DNA of 64,000 nucleotides from Streptomyces sp. JH14 (GTDB lineage: Bacteria; Actinomycetota; Actinomycetes; Streptomycetales; Streptomycetaceae), in assembly GCF_029428675.1 (NCBI RefSeq), contig NZ_JAJNEL010000001.1, positions 3,410,001-3,474,000 of the forward strand, given 5' to 3'. The translations under genes were made by a program, and so were the position numbers. Every line of letters begins with the position of its first letter. The stretch's first letter is position 1. Below, in pieces: positions 23,288-30,836 of this stretch. The notes under the pieces were generated by a model, which worked only from the letters and a program-made list of their open reading frames with translations, searched no databases and was not told the DNA's origin.

Positions 23288-24061
23288 CTATTCGACCGGC
23301 AGTTCATAAAGAAGGCCGGTTTGGTCGGCCCGATGCACGTACCGTGAGACCTCGAACGGTTTCAGGTTCTGATCGAGGCTCGTGTGGAGTACTTCAAGGA
23401 TGGGTACGCCGGGAACGAGGTGAAGAATGCCGGCTTCCTCAGGTGTAGGCATTCGGGCGCTAATCTCGTCTCGGACCCGAGTCATTGTGTGGCCCAACTC
23501 TTCGAGGCGCCCATAGATTCCGTCCTTGCCGGTCTTGGCCTGCATGAGCAGGGTGTCTCTGGCTTCATCCCACCGGAGGTAGGTGGAGACGATCTGGACG
23601 GGCTCGTCGTCCGCGAAGTAGTGGTTTTCACGGTGCACGACGCTCTGCTCGTCCGCCGGCACGCCGAGACGCTCCGCTACGTCCAGGGGTGGAACCTCGC
23701 GCTCGATGTAGAGCACCTCGATCCTTGGCTCTTTGCCCTGCCGTTTGGCCTCCAGTCGGAATGGTGTCAGCCCGGTTTCCCGGTTCTTGATCGAGTACCG
23801 ATCGCTCCCGAACCTGAACAGCCTCTGCGGCTCTCGTACGAACACCCCTCGCCCGTGCTTGGCGGTCACAAGCCCCTGCTCCGCGAGTAGGCGCACAGCC
23901 TCGCGCGCTGTGTTGCGGGCGGCTCCGTACTGCTCGGCCAGGGCACGCTCCGAAGGCAACTTCTCTCCAGTTGCGATCTCGCCGGCGTGGATCTGTCGGC
24001 GCAGCTCTTCCGCGATGCGTCTGCTTGCTGGCTGCTGAGTAGGAGGCTCGGACGAGGTCAT
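23288..24061 (-). CDS. GntR/HutC-family repressor of the AICE
   Basis: A 257-residue regulator with an N-terminal GntR winged helix (IAEELRRQIHAGEIATGEKL, AEQYGAARNTAREAVRLLAE) and a C-terminal UTRA ligand-binding domain. In pSAM2 the equivalent GntR-type protein KorSA silences transfer and replication genes. Here it reads away from the transfer operon, and three CTGGCTYAAGCCAG operators fill the divergent gap, the nearest 17 bp before its ATG. There is no ribosome binding site before ATG 24061, so the transcript may be leaderless. Expected role: keep the element quiescent until a ligand or damage signal. Confidence 0.9.
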   Translation of the reverse strand: MTSSEPPTQQPASRRIAEELRRQIHAGEIATGEKLPSERALAEQYGAARNTAREAVRLLAEQGLVTAKHGRGVFVREPQRLFRFGSDRYSIKNRETGLTPFRLEAKRQGKEPRIEVLYIEREVPPLDVAERLGVPADEQSVVHRENHYFADDEPVQIVSTYLRWDEARDTLLMQAKTGKDGIYGRLEELGHTMTRVRDEISARMPTPEEAGILHLVPGVPILEVLHTSLDQNLKPFEVSRYVHRADQTGLLYELPVE

Positions 24062-24077
24062 GGCGTCAGCGTAGCAA

Positions 24078-24153
24078 CTGGCTCAAGCCAGAAGCTTGAC
24101 GCGCGAACTGACGCATGCTCAACTGGCTTAAGCCAGTAAGTGGCTCAAGCCAG
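24078..24153. promoter_or_regulatory. Three palindromic operators between the repressor and transfer operon
   Basis: CTGGCTCAAGCCAG (24078-24091), CTGGCTTAAGCCAG (24123-24136, extended to ACTGGCTTAAGCCAGT) and TGGCTCAAGCCAG (24141-24153). Starts are 45 and 17 bp apart. The second copy is a perfect palindrome. Their place between the divergent repressor and transfer genes and their dyad symmetry make them the likely GntR-type repressor sites. Confidence 0.8.
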
Positions 24154-24202
24154 TTGGGGTTGGCGGTCCTCATGCTGCCCCAGCGCGATGAGGGAGACGC
24201 AA

Positions 24203-24532
24203 ATGCCGTCGTTCAAGATCGATGTTTCGACCGCTGTCGTGTTCGTCGCGACGCCCCCGACCCCGAAGCTCGTGAGCAAGCAGACCGGTGAGATCGCGAT
24301 CGACCGAGAGACCGGTGCCCCGCTCGCGACGGTGGGCCTGCTGATCTCGGACGAGGGTGAGGGGAACCTGTACCAGGTGACCGTGCCCAACACCGGGATC
24401 CCCGAGGGCCTGGCCCCGGGTACGCCGGTCTCGGTGATCGGGCTCAAGGCCCGTGACTGGGAGAACACGTTCAACGGCCAGACCCGACACGGGATCTCGT
24501 TCCGCGCGGTCGCGATCACGCCGGGGGCCTGA
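24203..24532 (+). CDS. Small conserved AICE protein upstream of the transfer ATPase
   Basis: A 109-residue soluble protein (MPSFKIDVSTAVVFVATPPT ..., GNLYQVTVPNTGIPEG). AGGGAGA sits six bases before ATG 24203. It is the first gene of the rightward AICE operon and its stop is 1 bp from the transfer ATPase start, implying coupling. Proteins of this length regularly precede the FtsK-like gene in streptomycete AICEs; I know no proven function. Beta-rich pattern, no Cys or membrane segment. Confidence 0.75.
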   Translation: MPSFKIDVSTAVVFVATPPTPKLVSKQTGEIAIDRETGAPLATVGLLISDEGEGNLYQVTVPNTGIPEGLAPGTPVSVIGLKARDWENTFNGQTRHGISFRAVAITPGA

Positions 24533-24533
24533 C

Positions 24534-25892
24534 GTGTCGGACCTCGCCACGGTGATCGAAGCAACCGGGGCCTTAGCCGCCGCCGGCGGCCTCGGCTATG
24601 CGAAGGTACGCGCTCCTCGCGTGTTCTGGTCGCTGGCCGGCCTGCCGGTCGCCCGGGTCCGCTTCTCGGTCACCTACCGGTCCACGATGGACGTGTGCGG
24701 GCTGACGGTTCAGCCGTCCCGCCTGCGGGCGTTCATGGTCCGCAACGTGGCCCGTCGCCAGGACGTGCAGCCGGTCCCGCCGAAGGTCCGCCGGGTCCGC
24801 GGCTCCTCCACCGGGATGCGGGTCACGCTCCGGCTTCCCGCCGGCCTGGAACCTGCCGACGTGGCCGCCGCCTCGGAACGACTGCGGCACGCCTGGGGAG
24901 TTCACTCCGTGCACGTCATGGAGATCAAGCCCGGTGTCGTCGAGCTGCGGATGACTGGCTACGACGTTCTGCGGCGGGTGAAGATGCCGCGCCGGCTGCC
25001 GCGCAAGCTGATGTCCGGCCCGATGGTGGTGCCGGTGGCCCTGCGGGACGACGGAACCGCGTTCGTCCGCGACTACCAGAAGATCCCGCACGCCCTGACG
25101 CTCGGGGCGAATCAGTCGGGCAAGTCGATGTATCAGCGCAACCTCATCGCCGGCCTTGCGAAACTCCCGGTCGGCCTGGTCGGCATCGACTGCAAGCGCG
25201 GCGTGGAACAGCGCGGTTACGCGCCGCGGCTCTCCGCTCTCGCGGTCACCCCGGATGAGGCATCCCGTCTGCTGGAAGCGCTGGTCGGTGAGATGGAAGC
25301 CCGCTTCGACCTCCTGAGCGAACACGGCGCCACGGACCTGTGGAGCCTGCCCGCGAAGGTTCGTCCGGTGCCGCTCGTGGTCCTGGTGGACGAGGTGGCA
25401 GAACTCTTCCTCACCGCCGCGAAGAAGGACGAGGAACGCCGCGACCGCATGGTGACGCACATGATCCGCCTGGCCCAGATGGCCCGCGCGATCGGCATCT
25501 ACCTGGAAGTCTGCGGACAGCGCTTCGGCTCCGACCTCGGCAAGGGCGCCACCATGCTCCGCGCTCAACTCACCGGCCGTGTCGTGCACCGCGTCAACGA
25601 CAAGCAGACCGCAGACATGGGCCTGGGCGACATCGCCCCCGAAGCGGTCTTCGCCGCCACCACCATAGCTCCGGACCGCCCCGGTGTGGCCGTGGCCGGC
25701 GACTCCTCGGGCGGCTGGTCCCGCATCCGCACCCCGGAAATGACCCCCGCCCAGGCCGTGGGCGTCTGCCGCGAGTACGCGCACCTGACCCCACACATCG
25801 CGGCCCTGGCACCGTTCCGGCCGCTCGTTCCCGCCGACCCTGCCCCGGCCGCAACTGGGCCGCTGGTCAAGCCGGTTCCGGTCACCGAGTAA
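24534..25892 (+). CDS. FtsK/SpoIIIE-like (TraB/TraSA-type) conjugal transfer ATPase
   Basis: A 452-residue DNA pump. Walker A is GANQSGKS (about residues 192-199) and Walker B is LVVLVDEVAEL (about 281-291); RLAQMARAIGIYLEVCGQR follows as in FtsK-type motors. There is a short N-terminal hydrophobic region (residues 5-20) and no long membrane domain. In mycelial conjugation of Streptomyces one such protein moves double-stranded plasmid DNA into the recipient. GTG 24534 begins 1 bp after the preceding stop. Confidence 0.93.
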   Translation: MSDLATVIEATGALAAAGGLGYAKVRAPRVFWSLAGLPVARVRFSVTYRSTMDVCGLTVQPSRLRAFMVRNVARRQDVQPVPPKVRRVRGSSTGMRVTLRLPAGLEPADVAAASERLRHAWGVHSVHVMEIKPGVVELRMTGYDVLRRVKMPRRLPRKLMSGPMVVPVALRDDGTAFVRDYQKIPHALTLGANQSGKSMYQRNLIAGLAKLPVGLVGIDCKRGVEQRGYAPRLSALAVTPDEASRLLEALVGEMEARFDLLSEHGATDLWSLPAKVRPVPLVVLVDEVAELFLTAAKKDEERRDRMVTHMIRLAQMARAIGIYLEVCGQRFGSDLGKGATMLRAQLTGRVVHRVNDKQTADMGLGDIAPEAVFAATTIAPDRPGVAVAGDSSGGWSRIRTPEMTPAQAVGVCREYAHLTPHIAALAPFRPLVPADPAPAATGPLVKPVPVTE

Positions 25893-25974
25893 CACCCCGC
25901 CCCACGGTCGGCGTGACCGCCTCGCGCCAGGTCCCTACCCCGCCCATGCCCGGAACCGGAAAGGACGCACCGCC

Positions 25975-26160
25975 ATGGCCACCAAGAGGACCACCCCGAA
26001 GAAGGCTTCGGCACCGGATGAGCCGATGAAGTGCCCGCCCTGCGGGGGCACCGGCACCGTTGCCGCCACGGTCCGTGTCGGGCGCAAGCGTCGCCCGGTC
26101 GGACAGCAGGACGGCCTCTGCCTGAACTGCTTCGGCACCGGCACCAATCCCGAGCCCTGA
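25975..26160 (+). CDS. Zinc-ribbon mini-protein (DnaJ-type CxxCxGxG)
   Basis: A 61-residue basic protein with two Cys pairs: CPPCGGTGTV and CLNCFGTGTN, the CxxCxGxG motif of DnaJ-type zinc centres. The N-terminus is Lys/Thr-rich (MATKRTTPKKAS). GGAAAGGA precedes the ATG. It is in the transfer operon between the ATPase and a DUF2637 gene. A nucleic-acid or protein contact role is plausible; three similar small Cys proteins occur in this element. Confidence 0.75.
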   Translation: MATKRTTPKKASAPDEPMKCPPCGGTGTVAATVRVGRKRRPVGQQDGLCLNCFGTGTNPEP

Positions 26161-26240
26161 CCCCCTCGCCCCGGCGCCGGGCGGTCGACCAAAGCATCCC
26201 GCCCGGCACCGGCCCACCCCGTGAAAGGGAGGTGATCCCG

Positions 26241-26879
26241 ATGTCCCGCACCATCCGCCTGGACGCCGTTCTGATCCAGGCCGTCATCGCCGGTGCGCTG
26301 TCCTTCTCCCACCTGCACGACCTGGCAGAAGCGGCCGGACAGGACGGCTGGAAGGCATGGGCCTACCCGATCAGCGTGGATCTGCTGCTCGTCGCCGCCT
26401 GGCGCCGCATGCGCACCCACGCGGACAACCGCGCCGCCTGGAGCTGGTTCGTGATCGCCCTGGCCGCATCGTTGGGCGCGAACATCGCCACCGCCGGACT
26501 CCTCGACCTGGGCGACGTACCGGCCTGGCTGCGGATCCTCGTCGCTGGCTGGCCCGCCCTCGCCTTCCTCGGCGGAACCCTCCTCGCCCACGCCCCCGCT
26601 GCGCCGGCCGAACCCGAACCGGTCCCGGCTCCTGTGCCGCTGGCTGATCCGACACCCGAACCGGTCCCGGACGTCACGGTGGAGCGCGCCCCCGAGCCCG
26701 CCCCGGAACTACCGCCCGTCCCGGCCGTGGCTGTTCCTCCGGCCCTGCTCGATCACGCCCGCAAGGTCGCCGACACCCACCACGCCACGACCGGCGCCCG
26801 GATCGACCCGGCCACCCTGCGTGCCCGCCTCGGCGTCCCCGGGCCGCTCGCCGACGCCATCGCCGCTCAACTCGCCTGA
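26241..26879 (+). CDS. spdB: DUF2637 membrane protein, SpdB-like
   Basis: A 212-residue protein with three to four membrane helices in the first 120 residues (DAVLIQAVIAGALSFSHLHD, YPISVDLLLVAAW, WFVIALAASLGANIATAGLL), then a Pro/Glu/Val-rich linker and a C-terminal helical segment (ARKVADTHHATTGARIDPA). DUF2637 proteins are the SpdB-like spread proteins of streptomycete plasmids, needed for passing DNA along the recipient mycelium. An almost ideal ribosome binding site, AAAGGGAGGTGATC, precedes ATG 26241. Confidence 0.85.
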   Translation: MSRTIRLDAVLIQAVIAGALSFSHLHDLAEAAGQDGWKAWAYPISVDLLLVAAWRRMRTHADNRAAWSWFVIALAASLGANIATAGLLDLGDVPAWLRILVAGWPALAFLGGTLLAHAPAAPAEPEPVPAPVPLADPTPEPVPDVTVERAPEPAPELPPVPAVAVPPALLDHARKVADTHHATTGARIDPATLRARLGVPGPLADAIAAQLA

Positions 26880-26899
26880 GCAGAAAGGAAGGTCACCGC

Positions 26900-27088
26900 A
26901 TGCCGCGTCCGAACCGCTTCACCGCCGTGATCCGCATCGGTCCCGTGCAGGTCGGCACGCACTACGACGGCCGGGGTCGCACCAAGCACACCGCCGCCTG
27001 CACTGCCCCGGGCTGCAACTTCTCCACGGACTACCTCAACCGGTCCGCCGCCGAACTCGCTGCCCGCACCCATCGCTGCAACCCCTGA
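26900..27088 (+). CDS. Small mobile-element transfer protein
   Basis: A 62-residue protein (MPRPNRFTAVIRIGPVQVGT ...) with CTAPGCNFSTD and a terminal THRCNP, giving three Cys and a His that could bind zinc. Small proteins of this type are annotated as transfer or spread proteins in pSAM2-type elements. AGAAAGGAAGG precedes the ATG, 20 bp after the spdB-like stop. Function unproven. Confidence 0.75.
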   Translation: MPRPNRFTAVIRIGPVQVGTHYDGRGRTKHTAACTAPGCNFSTDYLNRSAAELAARTHRCNP

Positions 27089-27102
27089 GAGGAGAACCGT
27101 CC

Positions 27103-27438
27103 ATGTTCACTCCCAAGTACCCGGCCCCGGACACCGCACCGACCCGCACTGCGCACCTGATCCCCATGCCGACCGGCGACGCTCACGCCCCGGCATGCGG
27201 CTGCCACCACAGCCCCGTCGCCCCCGCGGCCCCGGCGCCCGTCCCGGTCTCCCGGCCGGCTGTGCAGCTCACCCCGGGCTCCTTGATCGTCGCCGCCGCG
27301 GGCGGTACCGCCGTGGTCCTCGTCGTCGGCGCGGTCCTGGTCTCGATGCTCCTCGCGGTCGCCATCACCGGCGTCTCCGTCGCGATCTGCGCTGTCGTCC
27401 TGCGCTCGCTCCTCAACAGCCAGAACCAGCAGCGCTAA
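27103..27438 (+). CDS. spdD: SpdD-like spread protein
   Basis: A 111-residue protein. The first 55 residues are Pro/Ala/His-rich with CGCHHSP; then a hydrophobic region of two adjoining helices (SLIVAAAGGTAVVLVVGAVL, SMLLAVAITGVSVAICAVVL) and a short polar tail. This matches the SpdD family of plasmid and AICE spread proteins that help DNA move between compartments. GAGAGGAGAA precedes ATG 27103; the upstream stop is 15 bp away. Confidence 0.82.
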   Translation: MFTPKYPAPDTAPTRTAHLIPMPTGDAHAPACGCHHSPVAPAAPAPVPVSRPAVQLTPGSLIVAAAGGTAVVLVVGAVLVSMLLAVAITGVSVAICAVVLRSLLNSQNQQR

Positions 27439-27531
27439 CAGCCCCCGGGGCGGCCTCGGTCGCCAAACTTCCGCCGCCCCGGGCGCCTCAACACCTTCCA
27501 GATCAAGCAGACCCGAAAGGGAGAACCCATC

Positions 27532-27714
27532 ATGCCCCAGCACACCCGGCCCGGGCCGATCTGCGCCCACTGCGACGGCTTCCCCCAGGTCGCCATCGCC
27601 ACCGGTCAGACCACCCTCGACGGCCAGCGCCACACCATCACCGCCGACTGCCCGGCCTGCCGCGGCACCGGCCGCGCCATCCCCGCCCGCGCCTACGCCC
27701 GCGCCGAGAGGTGA
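27532..27714 (+). CDS. Zinc-ribbon mini-protein
   Basis: A 60-residue protein with two Cys pairs, CAHCDGFPQV near the N-terminus and CPACRGTGRAIP near the C-terminus, about 35 residues apart, the layout of a small zinc ribbon. AAAGGGAGAA precedes ATG 27532. It begins a short run of coupled genes ending in repSA. Role unknown; likely an auxiliary of transfer or replication. Confidence 0.72.
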   Translation: MPQHTRPGPICAHCDGFPQVAIATGQTTLDGQRHTITADCPACRGTGRAIPARAYARAER

Positions 27715-27719
27715 CCGCC

Positions 27720-27890
27720 GTGGCCCTTCTGAACTGGAGCTCGCCCAAGCACTTCGACGCCACGGGCGACAAGCCCTGCGTGCTGTGCGACAAGCCCACC
27801 CCGCTCCGCTCCGACCGCGGCAAGCCCGTCCACAAGGTGTGCGCCGAAGAGTGGATCGACAACCACCCGCCCAAGGAGAACGACCAGTGA
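27720..27890 (+). CDS. Small Cys-rich protein upstream of repSA
   Basis: A 56-residue protein from GTG 27720 containing CVLCDKPTPL and VHKVCAEEW, again a possible zinc site (Cys-x2-Cys, then His/Cys). The start follows the preceding stop by a few bases, and its stop overlaps the repSA start (GTGA at 27887-27890). AAGGAG inside its 3' end serves repSA. This tight packing suggests it is made in step with the replication initiator. Confidence 0.68.
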   Translation: MALLNWSSPKHFDATGDKPCVLCDKPTPLRSDRGKPVHKVCAEEWIDNHPPKENDQ

Positions 27891-29290
27891 CCGACCCCGC
27901 CACCGCGGCGGGCCTGGACCCGATCACCCTGGGCGACCTGCTCCGGGTGGCCGGGTCCACCGGCTTCGACCGCTGGGAAGAACAGATCCGCCGCACCGGA
28001 GGATGCGCACAACCCATCCACCTCACCGGCGCCACCAAGACCATCGACCGCGCAACCGGCACGGTCCTGCACTCCTACAGCACCGACACCGAACCGGGCG
28101 GGCGGTTACGGATCGCCTGCGGCAACCGGCGGGCCTCCCGGTGCCCCGCCTGCGCCTGGACCTACGCCGGCGACACCTACCACCTCATCCGCGCCGGACT
28201 CACCGGCGACCCCGACAAGGGCACCCCGCACACCATCCGCGACCACCCCCGCGTCTTCGCGACCCTCACCGCCCCATCATTCGGCCCCGTGCATAACCGT
28301 CCCGGGAACCGGCCCTGCCGCTGCGGCGCCCACCACCCCGACAACGCGCCCGAACTCGGCACCGCCCTCGACCCCACCATGTACGACTACGCGGGTGCGG
28401 TGCTGTGGAACAACCACGCATCCGACCTGTGGCGCTACTTCACGATCTACCTCCGCCGAGAGATCGCCCGCCGAGCCGGACTCACCCAGACAGCCGCCCG
28501 TGAGCAGTCCCGCCTGTCCTTCGGCAAGGTCGCCGAGTACCAAAAGCGCGGTGCGGTCCACTTCCACGCCGTGATCCGCTTCGACGGCCCCGACGGGCCC
28601 GACTCCCCACCCCCGGCTTGGGCCACCCTCGACCTGCTCACCGACGCCATCTGCGCGGCGGCCGCCCGGGTCGAAGTCACCGTGCCGGCCAACCCCGGTG
28701 CTGGCTTCGCCAATGAGTGGGTACTGCGCTGGGGCACACAGCTCGACGTCCAGCCCATCGGAGCGTTCGGGAACGGCGAAGACCTCACCGAGCAGGCAGT
28801 GGCCTCCTACGTCGCGAAGTACGCCACCAAAGCGGCCGAGACCACCGGCACCGTCGACCACCGCATCGGCAACAAAGAAGCCCTCGTCCTGCTCGGCGTC
28901 CCCGACCACCCCCGGCGCCTGATCGAAGCTTGCCTGGACCTCCACCACGCCTTCCCCGACCGCAAGCTCCGGGACTGGGCCCACATGCTCGGCTTCCGCG
29001 GCCACTTCTCCACCAAATCCCGCCGCTACTCCACCACCCTCGGCGCCCTCCGCCAGGTCCGTGCCGACTACCGCGCCCAACAGCAACGCGCCGCCCTCGG
29101 CGTGCCCGACCCCGACGACCACCCCGAAGCAACCACCCTCACCCTCGCCCACTGGGCCTACGCCGGCCACGGCCACACCCCCGGCGAATCCTGGCTCGCC
29201 GCCAACATCCACCGCGACATCCAGCACAACCGCGACACCGCCCGCGAACACCGCGCCGAACTCGAAGCCCAGGAAGGTGATTCCGCATGA
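27887..29290 (+). CDS. repSA: RepSA-type replication initiator
   Basis: A 467-residue rolling-circle initiator of the pSAM2 RepSA type. HUH-like metal motif GAVHFHAVIRF lies near residue 225 and VASYVAKYATKAAE near 305, where a catalytic Tyr is expected. N-terminal Cys motifs (CGNRRASRCPACAWTYAGD, CRCGAHH) suggest a zinc finger. It nicks the element's origin to start replication before transfer. The Leu codon at 28106-28108 is TTA, read only by the developmentally regulated bldA tRNA in Streptomyces. The gene overlaps the genes on both sides. Confidence 0.92.
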   Translation: MTDPATAAGLDPITLGDLLRVAGSTGFDRWEEQIRRTGGCAQPIHLTGATKTIDRATGTVLHSYSTDTEPGGRLRIACGNRRASRCPACAWTYAGDTYHLIRAGLTGDPDKGTPHTIRDHPRVFATLTAPSFGPVHNRPGNRPCRCGAHHPDNAPELGTALDPTMYDYAGAVLWNNHASDLWRYFTIYLRREIARRAGLTQTAAREQSRLSFGKVAEYQKRGAVHFHAVIRFDGPDGPDSPPPAWATLDLLTDAICAAAARVEVTVPANPGAGFANEWVLRWGTQLDVQPIGAFGNGEDLTEQAVASYVAKYATKAAETTGTVDHRIGNKEALVLLGVPDHPRRLIEACLDLHHAFPDRKLRDWAHMLGFRGHFSTKSRRYSTTLGALRQVRADYRAQQQRAALGVPDPDDHPEATTLTLAHWAYAGHGHTPGESWLAANIHRDIQHNRDTAREHRAELEAQEGDSA

Positions 29291-29493
29291 GCACAGCAGT
29301 GATCGAGCGCAAGTGGCACACCACAAACGAAGTTGCAGCAATGCTCGGCTTCGGTCTGTCCAAGACCAAGATGCTGGTCCTGACCGGAGAGATCCGCTCG
29401 GTGAAGGTCGGTCGTAACCGCCGCATCCTCCCGGCCTGGGTGGACGAGTACGTCCAGCGCGTCACCTCTGACGTCGAAGGGTGGGCGGCATGA
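29287..29493 (+). CDS. xis: Excisionase (Xis), helix-turn-helix
   Basis: A 68-residue MerR-like/HTH_17 protein: WHTTNEVAAMLGFGLSKTKM then GEIRSVKVGRNRRILPAWVD. Such proteins bend DNA at att sites and tip the integrase towards excision. ATG 29287 overlaps the repSA stop by 4 bp, and its stop overlaps the integrase ATG at 29490, giving the repSA-xis-int order of pSAM2. Confidence 0.88.
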   Translation: MSTAVIERKWHTTNEVAAMLGFGLSKTKMLVLTGEIRSVKVGRNRRILPAWVDEYVQRVTSDVEGWAA

Positions 29494-30716
29494 GCGGCAA
29501 GCGCGGCAACGGCGAAGGGTCCATCTACCCGTACAAGAACGGCTACGCAGCGTACGCGTGGGTGACCAAACCGGATGGGAAGCGCGCCCGAAAGTACGTC
29601 TACGGCAAGACGCGCGAAGAGGTTCACAGCAAGTGGATCAATCTGCACGCGGAAGCCAGGAACGGCCCTGTAGCCACCCGGCACCGCACCCTCGCAGCCT
29701 TCTTGGCGTACTGGCTCGACTCCATCGTGAAGCCCAACCTCGCCCCGCTGTCGTACGTCTCGTACGAGGGGTACGTCCGGCTCTACATCGGGCCGTACCT
29801 CGGTGCGAAGCGGCTGGACAAGCTCACCGTTCGCGACGTGCGTGAGTGGCTGACCAAGCTGGCGACCGTCTGCCAGTGCTGTGCCCAGGGCAAGGACGCC
29901 AAGAGGACTCCTGCTCGGCGGAAGTGCTGCGCGGTCGGGGAGTGCTGCGAGTCGTACCCGTCGCGTCGGGTGATCCAAGCTTCCCGCGATGCTCTGCGGG
30001 CCGCGCTGACGCATGCGGTTACCGAAGAAGAGATCGGCAAGAACGTGGCCTCGCTGGTGAAGGTACCCAAGCCGCGCCGCCGCCGGATCAAGCCGTGGTC
30101 CGTCGCCGAGGCCGGCCAGTTCCTCGCTGATGCGGTGGCTCGTGATGATCACCTCTTCGCAGCCTGGATGCTCGTGCTGACCCTCGGTTTGCGTCGGGGT
30201 GAGGTGCTGGGACTGACCTGGCAGTCCATCGACTTCGAGACCGGCGAACTGTACGTGGACCATCAGATCCAGCGCGCCGGGCGTCAGATCCTCCACCGTG
30301 AGACCAAGACCGAGGACTCAGACGACTTCCTGCCGCTCCCCGCACTCTGCCTCAAGGCGCTCCGGATGCGCCGCGCTCAGCAGCTCGGCGACCGGAAGGC
30401 CGCGGGAAAACTCTGGCAGGACGCTCACGGCCTGGTCTTCACGACGAAGCACGGTACGCCGATCGAGCCGGGGAACCTCACCCGGATGTTCGCGCTGCGG
30501 GCTCGCCGTGCCGGCCTTCGGGTCATCCCGCTCCGGAACACCCGGCACACATGCAGTTCGCTCCTGGTCGCCCTCAAGGTTCACCCGAAGATCGCTCAGC
30601 GGATCCTGCGGCACTCGCAGATCGCCATGACGATGGAGGTCTACGCCGAAGCGAGCGAAGAAGAAGTCCGCGACGCGATCAGCCGGCTGTCAGACGCGAT
30701 GGGCGGTACCGGCTGA
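29490..30716 (+). CDS. int: Tyrosine-recombinase integrase
   Basis: A 408-residue integrase for recombination at the tRNA-Arg att core. The N-terminus is an arm-binding-like domain (GEGSIYPYKNGYAAYAWVT), then a SAM-like core-binding domain that holds an unusual Cys cluster (CQCCAQGKD, CCAVGECCES). The catalytic domain has LGLRRGEVLGL (Arg I), RNTRHT (Arg II; the usual HxxR His is Arg), LRHSQIAMTM (His) and EVYAEA (Tyr nucleophile). ATG 29490 overlaps the xis stop and follows GAAGGGTGG; GTG 29481 is an alternative. It sits next to attR. Confidence 0.93.
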   Translation: MSGKRGNGEGSIYPYKNGYAAYAWVTKPDGKRARKYVYGKTREEVHSKWINLHAEARNGPVATRHRTLAAFLAYWLDSIVKPNLAPLSYVSYEGYVRLYIGPYLGAKRLDKLTVRDVREWLTKLATVCQCCAQGKDAKRTPARRKCCAVGECCESYPSRRVIQASRDALRAALTHAVTEEEIGKNVASLVKVPKPRRRRIKPWSVAEAGQFLADAVARDDHLFAAWMLVLTLGLRRGEVLGLTWQSIDFETGELYVDHQIQRAGRQILHRETKTEDSDDFLPLPALCLKALRMRRAQQLGDRKAAGKLWQDAHGLVFTTKHGTPIEPGNLTRMFALRARRAGLRVIPLRNTRHTCSSLLVALKVHPKIAQRILRHSQIAMTMEVYAEASEEEVRDAISRLSDAMGGTG

Positions 30717-30719
30717 CAC

Positions 30720-30743
30720 GGTTGCTGTACTTCGTTGCTGTAC
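30720..30743. repeat. Right integrase arm-type repeat
   Basis: Matches 20126-20149 at 23 of 24 positions (one C/T change). It starts 4 bp after the integrase stop and ends 50 bp from attR. As with the left copy, TGCTGTAC occurs twice within it. Confidence 0.65.
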
Positions 30744-30753
30744 GGGCAACGCA

Positions 30754-30785
30754 AGAGGCCCCCGGGATTTCTCCTGGGGGCCTCT
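30754..30785 (-). terminator. Element-borne terminator behind the tRNA-Arg gene
   Basis: AGAGGCCCCCGGG (30754-30766) pairs with CCTGGGGGCCTCT (30773-30785) with one G-T pair over a short loop. It lies just inside attR, 9 bp past the tRNA 3' end, and replaces the chromosomal terminator now stranded beyond attL. It also faces the integrase gene from the other side. Confidence 0.7.
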
Positions 30786-30792
30786 GAGCTGT

Positions 30793-30836
30793 GTGCACTC
30801 GGCAGGATTCGAACCTGCAACCTTCTGATCCGTAGT
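30793..30836 (-). other. attR (within tRNA-Arg)
   Basis: Same 44 bases as attL. They form the 3' half of the intact tRNA-Arg gene, so integration rebuilds the tRNA. Confidence 0.9.

Larger units (their letters stand above)
20001..30836. mobile_element. AICE (pSAM2-type integrative and conjugative element) in tRNA-Arg(ACG)
   Basis: Identical 44-bp direct repeats (20001-20044 and 30793-30836) bound about 10.8 kb. The right copy is part of an intact tRNA-Arg gene; the left copy is only its 3' portion. Inside, in order, are accessory genes, a GntR-type repressor, a rightward operon with an FtsK/TraB-like transfer ATPase, Zn-ribbon mini-proteins, DUF2637 and SpdD spread proteins, a RepSA-type initiator, excisionase and tyrosine integrase next to attR. 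This is the module set and order of actinomycete AICEs, which excise, replicate by rolling circle and transfer as double-stranded DNA through the FtsK-like pump. All core genes look intact, so the element may be active. Confidence 0.93.
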
